Notes under the pieces: generated by a model
Database searches by the model: none
Told to the model about the DNA's origin: nothing
What the model saw: only the letters and a program-made list of their open reading frames with translations
Made by a program: the position numbers and the translations under genes
Shown here: positions 57,962-64,000 of the stretch, piece by piece
How positions within the stretch are numbered: the stretch's first letter is position 1
How the letters are laid out: each line of letters starts with the position of its first letter
Origin: Albimonas sp963977235
GTDB taxonomy: Bacteria; Pseudomonadota; Alphaproteobacteria; Rhodobacterales; Rhodobacteraceae
Length of the DNA: 64,000 nt
Assembly (NCBI RefSeq): GCF_963977235.1
Contig: NZ_CAXBOD010000023.1
Coordinates: 1-64,000, forward strand
Direction of reading: 5' to 3'

Positions 57962-58942
57962 ATGCGCGCCGTGCTCTGCAAGGAATGGGGAACGCCCGAA
58001 ACGCTGGTGATCGAGGACATCCCCGTGCCCGAGCCCGGCAAGGGCCAGGTCCGGGTGGCGATCCACGCCAGCTCCGTCAACTTTCCCGACGTGCTGATCA
58101 TCCAGAACAAGTACCAGTTCAAACCCGAGCTGCCGTTCTCGCCCGGCTCCGATCTCGCCGGCGTGGTGACCGCGGTGGGCGAGGGCGTGACCCGCTTCAA
58201 GGTCGGCGACAAGGTCATGGGCATGACCCCCTGGGGCGCCTTCGCCGAGGAGGCCGTCGCCGAGGAGACCCGCCTCGATCCCCTGCCCGAGGGCGTGGAC
58301 TTCGCCGTCGCCGCGGGCTTCCCGATGGTCTACGGCACCTCCTACCACGCGCTGCTGGACCGCGGAGAGCTCAAGGCCGGCCAGACCGTGCTGGTGCTGG
58401 GCGCGGCCGGCGGCGTGGGTCTCGCGGCGGTCGAGATCGCCAAGGCGGTCGGCGCGCATGTGATCGCCGCGGCCTCCTCGGCCGAGAAGCTGGCGATCTG
58501 CAAGGAGCACGGCGCCGACGAGGTGATCAACTACGTCGAGGAAGACCTGCGCGAGGCGCTCAAGCGCGTCTGCCCCAAGGGTCCCGACGTGATCTACGAT
58601 CCGGTCGGGGGCGATCTCGCCGAGCCGGCGTTCCGCTCGATCGGCTGGCGCGGCAAGTTCCTGGTGGTCGGCTTCGCCGGCGGCTCGATCCCCAAGATCC
58701 CGCTGAACCTGCCGCTGCTGAAGAACGCCTCGATCGTGGGCGTCTTCTGGGGCGCCTTCGTGAAGACCGAATACAAGCAGTATCTCAAGGACATGGAGGT
58801 GCTGTTCAGCTGGCTGCGCGAGGGCAAGCTGCGTCCGCGCGTGTCCGAGCGCTTCACGCTCGAGCAGGCGCCCTCCGCGATCCAGCGCCTGGCCGACCGC
58901 AAGGCCGCCGGCAAGCTGATCGTCGAGCCGCAGAAGGCCTGA
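57962..58942 (+). CDS. NADPH:quinone oxidoreductase family protein
   Basis: 326-residue medium-chain dehydrogenase/reductase without the zinc ligands of alcohol dehydrogenases. SSVNFPDVLIIQNKYQ near residue 37, SPGSDLAGVVTAVGEGV near 60 and the NADPH-binding VLVLGAAGGVGLAAVEIAKA near 144 identify the quinone oxidoreductase group. The electron acceptor could be a quinone or an enone. AGGGGAGG precedes the ATG. Ends in a bidirectional terminator shared with uppP. Confidence 0.93.
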   Translation: MRAVLCKEWGTPETLVIEDIPVPEPGKGQVRVAIHASSVNFPDVLIIQNKYQFKPELPFSPGSDLAGVVTAVGEGVTRFKVGDKVMGMTPWGAFAEEAVAEETRLDPLPEGVDFAVAAGFPMVYGTSYHALLDRGELKAGQTVLVLGAAGGVGLAAVEIAKAVGAHVIAAASSAEKLAICKEHGADEVINYVEEDLREALKRVCPKGPDVIYDPVGGDLAEPAFRSIGWRGKFLVVGFAGGSIPKIPLNLPLLKNASIVGVFWGAFVKTEYKQYLKDMEVLFSWLREGKLRPRVSERFTLEQAPSAIQRLADRKAAGKLIVEPQKA

Positions 58943-58961
58943 GCCCGGCCGAAACGCGAAA

Positions 58962-58983
58962 GGGGAGGGCCCGCGCCCTCCCC
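58962..58983. terminator. Bidirectional terminator between convergent genes
   Basis: GGGGAGGGC and its exact complement form a 9-bp stem with loop CCGC, 19 nt after the rightward gene and 24 nt after the end of leftward uppP. T-rich flanks (TTTCGCGTTT) follow it on the minus strand. Confidence 0.75.
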
Positions 58984-59007
58984 GTCTTCAGGCCCGCGGC
59001 GGAGCGC

Positions 59008-59811
59008 TCAGGCGTAGAGCCAGACCAGCAGCGCGCCGCCCAGCAGCAGCCGGTAGATGACGAAGGGCGTCAGGCTCCAGGTGCGCAGCATCCGCATCAT
59101 CAGCGCCAGCGCCAGCAGGGCGGCGATGCACGACAGCACCGCGGCGATGGCGGCCTCGGTCCCCAGGGTCGCGTCGCCGGAGTCGAGCAGGTCCTTGGTG
59201 GTCAGCACGCCTGCCGCGAGGATCGTGGGCACCGACATCAGCATCGAGATCCGCGCCGCATCCGGCCGCTTGAAGCCCAGCCCCCGCGCCGCGGTGATGG
59301 TGATGCCCGAGCGCGAGGTCCCCGGGATCAGCGCCACCGCCTGGGCGAGGCCCATCACGATGGCGTCGCGCCAGGACCAGTCCTCGGCCTCGCGCGTCTG
59401 CGGGCCCCAGCGGTCGAAGATGTAGAGGACCACGCCGAACACGATGGTGGACCAGGCGATGATCTCGACATTGCGGAAGATGTCGGTCAGCCCGGCCATC
59501 GACAGCAGCAGTCCCGCGATGACCACCGGTATGGTTGCGACCACCAACCGCAGGGCCAGCCCGGCCTCGTAGGTCGAGACTTTGCCGGTCAGGACCTGCA
59601 GGCCGCCGACCACCGCCGCCCGCACGTCCTTCCAGAAGAAGATGACGACCGCGACCAAAGTGCCCACGTGGACCGCCACGTCGATCGACAGGCCCTGGTC
59701 CGCCGCGCCCGACAGCGCCGGGAACAGCGCCAGGTGGCCCGAGGAGGAGATCGGAAGGAACTCGGTGATGCCCTGGATCAGGGCCAGAATCACGAGGTTC
59801 ATCAAGGGCAT
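59008..59811 (-). CDS. uppP: Undecaprenyl-diphosphatase
   Basis: Inner-membrane phosphatase recycling undecaprenyl pyrophosphate to the monophosphate carrier used for peptidoglycan and polysaccharide. The 267-residue product has about eight helices, QGITEFLPISSSGHLALFP near residue 13 and PGTSRSGITITAARGLG near 165, the two catalytic motifs, both intact. CAGGA precedes ATG 59811. Its closeness to the polysaccharide locus fits a supporting role, although it is not in an operon with it. Confidence 0.96.
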   Translation of the reverse strand: MPLMNLVILALIQGITEFLPISSSGHLALFPALSGAADQGLSIDVAVHVGTLVAVVIFFWKDVRAAVVGGLQVLTGKVSTYEAGLALRLVVATIPVVIAGLLLSMAGLTDIFRNVEIIAWSTIVFGVVLYIFDRWGPQTREAEDWSWRDAIVMGLAQAVALIPGTSRSGITITAARGLGFKRPDAARISMLMSVPTILAAGVLTTKDLLDSGDATLGTEAAIAAVLSCIAALLALALMMRMLRTWSLTPFVIYRLLLGGALLVWLYA

Positions 59812-59893
59812 GGGTTTGTCCTGAGCGACAGGCGGGAGACGCGGAAAGGGTTAGCGGGCAGAGGGGCTGCTGGGAATGCGGCGTAATTGGGTA

Positions 59894-59989
59894 AGCAATG
59901 CTGACCTGATTTTGCCTGCCGATCGGACGGCCGACCCAGCGGAATGCAACCCCCACCCCTGCGGACCCGCAAACAAGGTCAGCATTGCT
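59894..59989. promoter_or_regulatory. 14-bp inverted repeat upstream of gltD
   Basis: AGCAATGCTGACCT (59894-59907) is repeated exactly, inverted, at 59976-59989, and similarity extends a few bases inwards (TTTGC). Centres are about 82 bp apart, near eight DNA turns. The right copy ends 95 bp before gltD, and the left one lies 82 bp before divergent uppP. It could be paired operators, a long hairpin or ends of a tiny mobile element. Confidence 0.65.
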
Positions 59990-60084
59990 GTCTTTTATTC
60001 CCCGCGCGGATCGGTTAGTCACCGGATCAGACGCCGGACGCGAGTCCGGGGCCCCAGCCATGCTCGCCCGAGGGAGACCGCCAG

Positions 60085-61521
60085 GTGGCTCAGAAGATGC
60101 TCAAGTTCGTCGACGTCCCCCGCGGGATGCCCGAGAAGCGCGCCGCCGAGGCGCGCCGCGACGACTTCGGTGAGATCTACCGCGAATTCGCCGCCGCCAA
60201 GGCCGAGGAGCAGTCCGCGCGCTGCTCGCAGTGCGGCGTGCCCTATTGCCAGCAGCATTGCCCGCTGCACAACAACATCCCCGACTGGCTGAAGCTGGTC
60301 GCCGAGGACCGGCTGGAGGAGGCCTACCAGGTCTCCCAGGCGACCAACACCTTCCCCGAGATCTGCGGCCGCATCTGCCCCCAGGACCGCCTGTGCGAGG
60401 GCAACTGCGTCATCGAGCAGTCGGGCCACGGCACCGTCACCATCGGCGCGGTCGAGAAATACATCACCGACACCGCCTGGGAGAAAGGCTGGGTCAAACC
60501 CGGCAAGCCCCTCAAGGAGCGGCCGGAATCGGTGGGCGTTATCGGCGCGGGCCCCGGGGGCCTGGCTGCGGCCGACGTGCTGCGCCGCCGCGGCTTCCAG
60601 GTCACCGTCTACGACCGCTACGACCGCTCGGGCGGGCTGATGATCTACGGCATCCCCGGCTTCAAGCTGGAGAAGCACGTGGTCACCCGCCGCAACGCCC
60701 AGCTCGAGGCGGCCGGCGTCAAGTTCGTGCTGAACTGCGCCGTCGGCGAGGACCGCTCGTTCGAGGAGATCCGCAGCGCCCATGACGCCGTGCTGATCGC
60801 CACCGGCGTCTACAAGAGCCGGGACCTCGGCGGCCCGGGCGCGGGTCTGCCGGGCATCAAGCGCGCGCTCGACTATCTGACGGCGTCGAACAGGCACGGC
60901 TTTGGCGACAGCGTGCCCGACTACACCTCCGGCGAGCTGAACGCCCAGGGCAAGAACGTCGTCGTGATCGGCGGCGGCGACACCGCCATGGACTGCGTGC
61001 GCACCGCCATCCGCCAGGGCGCGAAGTCGGTCAAGTGCCTCTACCGTCGGGACAAGGCAAACATGCCCGGCTCCCAGCGGGAGGTGGCCAACGCCGAGGA
61101 GGAGGGGGTCGAGTTCGTGTGGCTCGCCGCCCCCAAGGGCTTTGTCGGCGACGACAAGGTGACCGGCGTGCGCGTCGCCAGGATGCGCCTGGGCGCCCCC
61201 GACGTCACCGGCCGCCAGACCCCCGAGGAGATCGAGGGCGCGGACTACACCGAGCCGGCGGACCTGGTGATCAAGGCGCTGGGCTTCGACCCCGAGGCGC
61301 TGCCGACCCTGTGGGGCTGCGAGGAGCTTCCCGTGACCCGCTGGGGCACCGTGAAGACCGACCACCGCACCCACATGACCGCGATGGAGGGCGTCTACGC
61401 CGTCGGCGACATCGTGCGGGGCGCCAGCCTGGTGGTCTGGGCGATCCGCGACGGGCGCGAGGCGGCCGACGCGATCGCGGCGAAGTTCGACGCCGACGCC
61501 CGGGTGATCGCCGCCGAGTGA
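60085..61521 (+). CDS. gltD: Glutamate synthase small subunit
   Basis: Beta subunit of NADPH-glutamate synthase, passing electrons from NADPH through FAD and iron-sulfur clusters to the large subunit. The 478-residue product has cysteine clusters at 47/50/55/59 and 94/98/104/108, the FAD Rossmann SVGVIGAGPGGLAAADVLRR near residue 150 and the NADPH Rossmann VVVIGGGDTAMDCVRTA near 292. The start is GTG 60085 with AGGGAGA upstream. It precedes gltB by 250 bp, and that whole gap is an open frame overlapping both genes. Confidence 0.96.
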   Translation: MAQKMLKFVDVPRGMPEKRAAEARRDDFGEIYREFAAAKAEEQSARCSQCGVPYCQQHCPLHNNIPDWLKLVAEDRLEEAYQVSQATNTFPEICGRICPQDRLCEGNCVIEQSGHGTVTIGAVEKYITDTAWEKGWVKPGKPLKERPESVGVIGAGPGGLAAADVLRRRGFQVTVYDRYDRSGGLMIYGIPGFKLEKHVVTRRNAQLEAAGVKFVLNCAVGEDRSFEEIRSAHDAVLIATGVYKSRDLGGPGAGLPGIKRALDYLTASNRHGFGDSVPDYTSGELNAQGKNVVVIGGGDTAMDCVRTAIRQGAKSVKCLYRRDKANMPGSQREVANAEEEGVEFVWLAAPKGFVGDDKVTGVRVARMRLGAPDVTGRQTPEEIEGADYTEPADLVIKALGFDPEALPTLWGCEELPVTRWGTVKTDHRTHMTAMEGVYAVGDIVRGASLVVWAIRDGREAADAIAAKFDADARVIAAE

Positions 61522-61775
61522 GCCGGCCGAGCGCGTCTCGGCCGCAGCGGCCGCGCCGATGCGAACCCTGGGCCCCGGCGGACGCGACCGCCGGCGCCCG
61601 CCCTTCCCCGCCGGACGGCCCCTGCGCCCCCGGCCGGGCCGAAACCGCAGATGCCGGCACGCGCGCCGGGACGCCCGCCGGGCGCCGCGCGCCGCCCGGA
61701 CCAGACGCCGGATCGGGGCCGCGCCCCGGCCCCCGGCGCCCCAAGACGCTCTTGAGGAAAGGAGCACGGACATGA
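61518..61775 (+). other. 85-codon bridge frame between gltD and gltB
   Basis: GTG overlapping the gltD stop (GTGA at 61518-61521) opens an 85-residue Arg/Pro/Ala-rich frame that runs the full 250-bp gap and ends at TGA 61773-61775, overlapping the gltB ATG (ATGA). It is the longest of five such bridges. No domain recognised; gltB also has its own AGGAAAGGAG ribosome site. Confidence 0.35.
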
Positions 61776-64000
61776 CGAATTACGACGCGACCTGGGCGCA
61801 GGCCCACGAGGAACAGCGCAAGCGTCTGTCCGAGACCGGCATGTTCCGCGAAGACTTCGAGCACGCCTCCTGCGGGGTCGGGCTGGTGGTGGCCGTCGAC
61901 GGCAAGCCGCGGCGCGAAGTGGTGCAGAGCGGGATCTCGGCGCTGAAGGCGATCTGGCACCGCGGCGCGGTCGACGCCGACGGCAAGACCGGCGACGGCG
62001 CGGGCATCCACGTGCAGATCCCCAAGGCCTTCTTCGAGGAGCAGATCCGCCGCACCGGCCATGAGCCCAACGAGGAGCTCGTCGCCGTGGGCATGGTGTT
62101 CCTGCCCCGCGCCGACTTCGGCGCGCAGGAGACCTGCCGCACCATCGTGGAGACGGAAGTGCTCCGCATGGGTCACTACATCTACGGCTGGCGCCATGTC
62201 CCGGTGAACATCCAGGTGCTGGGCGACAAGGCCAACGCCACCCGGCCCGAGATCGAGCAGATCCTGATCTCGAACAACACCGGCGCGGATCAGGAGACGT
62301 TCGAGCGCGAGCTCTACGTCATCCGCCGCCGGATCGAGAAGGCGGTGGCCGCGGCGCAGGTCTCGGGCTTCTACATCTGCTCGCTCTCGTGCCGGTCGAT
62401 CATCTACAAAGGCATGATGCTGGCCGAGCAGGTGGCCGAGTTCTATCCCGACCTGAAGGACGACCGCTTTGAATCGGCCTTCGCGATCTATCACCAGCGC
62501 TATTCGACCAACACCTTCCCCCAGTGGTGGCTGGCCCAGCCCTTCCGCATGCTCGCCCACAACGGCGAGATCAACACGCTGAAGGGCAACGTCAACTGGA
62601 TGAAGTCCCACGAGATCCGCATGGCCTCGACCTACTTCGGTGACATGGCCGAGGACATCAAGCCGATCATCCCCTCGGGGTCCTCGGACTCGGCCGCGCT
62701 CGATGCGGTGTTCGAGGTGCTGGTGCATGCCGGCCGCTCGGCCCCCATGGCCAAGACCATGCTGGTGCCCGAGGCCTGGTCGAAGACCGGCACGGCGATG
62801 CCCTCGACCTGGCGGGACATGTACGCCTATTCCAACTCGGTGATGGAGCCGTGGGACGGCCCGGCCGCGCTGGCGATGACCGACGGCCGCTGGGTCGTGG
62901 CGGGCGTCGACCGCAACGGCCTGCGTCCGCTGCGCTACGTGGTGACCGGCGACGGGCTGGTGATCGCGGGCTCGGAGGCCGGCATGGTCCCGGTCGACGA
63001 GATGGGCGTGCAGGAGAAGGGGGCGCTCGGGCCCGGGCAGATGCTGGCGGTCGACATGACCACCGGCCGGCTGCTGCATGACTACGAGATCAAGGACGAG
63101 CTGGCGACCTCGCAGCCCTACGGCGACTGGGTCGGCACGATCAACGACCTCGAAGCCCATGTGGAGGGCGCCAAGGAGCCCCGCCTCTACCAGCGCGACG
63201 AGCTGCGCAAGCGCCAGATCGCGGCCGGCTATTCCATCGAGGAGCTGGAGGCGATCCTCCACCCGATGGCCGAGGACGGCAAGGAGGCCATCGGCTCGAT
63301 GGGCGACGACACGCCCTCGGCCGTGCTGTCGGAGAAGTATCGGCCGATGAGCCACTTCTTCCGCCAGAACTTCTCCCAGGTCACCAACCCGCCCATCGAC
63401 AGCCTGCGCGAGCATCGGGTGATGTCGCTGCGCACGCGCTTTGGCAACCTCAAGAACGTGCTGGACCAGGACAGCTCCCAGACCGAGATCCTGACGCTGG
63501 AGAGCCCGTTCGTCTCCAACGGCCAGTTCAACGCGATGGTCGAGGCCTTCGGGGGCTCGGTCCGCACCATCGACTGCGTGTATCCGGTGGGCGAGGAGCA
63601 GGGCGCCCTGCGCATCTACCTCGAGCGGATCCGCACCGAGGCCGAGGAGGCCGTGCGCGCCGGCATCGGCCACCTGATCCTGACCGACGAGGGCGTGGAC
63701 GCCGACAACATCGCCGTGCCGATGATCCTGGCGACCTCGGCGGTGCATTCGTGGCTGACCAAGAAGGGGCTGCGGACCTTCTGCTCGCTGAACGTCCGCT
63801 CGGCCGAGTGCATCGACCCGCATTACTTCGCGGTGCTGATCGCCTGCGGCGCCACCACGGTGAACGCCTATCTGGCCCAGGAGTCGGTGGCCGACCGGAT
63901 CGAGCGCGGGCTGATCGACGGCTCGGCCGAGGATGCGGTGAAGAACTTCCGCGCCTCGATCGACGCGGGCCTGCTGAAGATCATGTCCAAGATGGGCATC
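61772..64000 (+). CDS. gltB: Glutamate synthase large subunit (3' end beyond window)
   Basis: Alpha subunit of glutamate synthase, releasing ammonia from glutamine and tunnelling it to 2-oxoglutarate. The first 743 codons are present without interruption. A 33-residue propeptide (MTNYDATWAQAHEEQ...) precedes the catalytic Cys34 in ASCGVGLVV, which becomes the N-terminal nucleophile after processing. IYHQRYSTNTFPQWWLAQPF, LAHNGEINTLKGN and SSDSAALDAVFEVL mark the amidotransferase domain, and the central domain follows (SPFVSNGQFNAMVEAFGG). The FMN and iron-sulfur parts lie past the edge. AGGAAAGGAG precedes the ATG. Confidence 0.97.
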   Translation, partial: MTNYDATWAQAHEEQRKRLSETGMFREDFEHASCGVGLVVAVDGKPRREVVQSGISALKAIWHRGAVDADGKTGDGAGIHVQIPKAFFEEQIRRTGHEPNEELVAVGMVFLPRADFGAQETCRTIVETEVLRMGHYIYGWRHVPVNIQVLGDKANATRPEIEQILISNNTGADQETFERELYVIRRRIEKAVAAAQVSGFYICSLSCRSIIYKGMMLAEQVAEFYPDLKDDRFESAFAIYHQRYSTNTFPQWWLAQPFRMLAHNGEINTLKGNVNWMKSHEIRMASTYFGDMAEDIKPIIPSGSSDSAALDAVFEVLVHAGRSAPMAKTMLVPEAWSKTGTAMPSTWRDMYAYSNSVMEPWDGPAALAMTDGRWVVAGVDRNGLRPLRYVVTGDGLVIAGSEAGMVPVDEMGVQEKGALGPGQMLAVDMTTGRLLHDYEIKDELATSQPYGDWVGTINDLEAHVEGAKEPRLYQRDELRKRQIAAGYSIEELEAILHPMAEDGKEAIGSMGDDTPSAVLSEKYRPMSHFFRQNFSQVTNPPIDSLREHRVMSLRTRFGNLKNVLDQDSSQTEILTLESPFVSNGQFNAMVEAFGGSVRTIDCVYPVGEEQGALRIYLERIRTEAEEAVRAGIGHLILTDEGVDADNIAVPMILATSAVHSWLTKKGLRTFCSLNVRSAECIDPHYFAVLIACGATTVNAYLAQESVADRIERGLIDGSAEDAVKNFRASIDAGLLKIMSKMGI

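Noticed and set aside
1..64000. tRNA, rRNA, CRISPR, insertion sequence, prophage or toxin-antitoxin genes
   Set aside because: Looked for conserved tRNA arms, repeat-spacer arrays, transposase-like frames and phage structural genes on both strands; none seen by eye.

Overview
Organism. The window is very GC-rich (about 70-75% by eye) and reads as chromosome of an alphaproteobacterium of the Rhodobacterales type. The grounds are: a malyl-CoA/beta-methylmalyl-CoA lyase of the ethylmalonyl-CoA pathway, a four-subunit sarcosine oxidase in the order B-D-A-G, the gltD-gltB order, a DNA polymerase IV with an N-terminal zinc ribbon, an FMN riboswitch on a type II lumazine synthase, and CtrA-type TTAA-N7-TTAAC boxes. 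I see no tRNA, rRNA, CRISPR array, insertion sequence or prophage gene.

Layout. 0.2-0.7 kb: a peroxiredoxin. 0.9-9.8 kb: flagellar basal body and export genes, with fliI facing left and flgB-flgC-fliE-fliQ-lytic transglycosylase-flhA-fliR-flhB-coiled-coil gene facing right. 10.3-15.6 kb: two exported or outer-membrane unknowns, asd, and a tandem pair of small secreted paralogues. 15.8-22.6 kb: xseA; the ATGA-coupled ftsE-ftsX-plsC operon; a zinc-ribbon membrane protein; dinB. 22.7-22.84 kb: a candidate small RNA with a strong terminator. 23.3-31.9 kb: scattered metabolic and signalling genes (N-formylglutamate amidohydrolase, FAD monooxygenase, enoyl-CoA hydratase-like protein, class III cyclase, metallo-beta-lactamase-fold protein, GNAT, glyoxalase-like protein, alpha/beta hydrolase). 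32.1-37.1 kb: soxBDAG. 37.2-43 kb: a GH12-like protein, cobA, riboswitch-ribH2, an RTX protein, purC and mcl1. 43.2-56.9 kb: an exopolysaccharide locus. 57-64 kb: NUDIX hydrolase, quinone oxidoreductase-like protein, uppP, gltD and the start of gltB, which runs off the window.

How the genes work together. The exopolysaccharide locus holds most of a Wzx/Wzy-type pathway. It has a WcaJ/ExoY-type initiating sugar transferase, two glycosyltransferases, Gmd and GDP-fucose synthase (predicting GDP-L-fucose), a Wzc-type copolymerase/tyrosine kinase, a Wzy-like polymerase, a Wzx-like flippase, and a sulfotransferase-like/methyltransferase pair that could decorate the polymer. UppP nearby would recycle the undecaprenyl carrier. 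An exact CtrA box lies between its two divergent arms and a one-mismatch box lies before the polymerase gene, which suggests cell-cycle or motility-linked control. A Wza-type outer-membrane exporter was not seen.

Less expected. (1) In five same-strand gene pairs the gap is one open frame that starts on the upstream gene's stop (ATGA/GTGA) and ends on the downstream gene's start (ATGA). This is a possible translational relay, or a by-product of GC-rich sequence. (2) A structured small-RNA candidate with a heat-shock-like promoter lies downstream of dinB. (3) A 14-bp perfect inverted repeat lies between uppP and gltD. (4) There is a tandem pair of unknown secreted proteins with conserved cysteines and C-terminal motif. 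(5) A GH12-like protein lacks a signal peptide.
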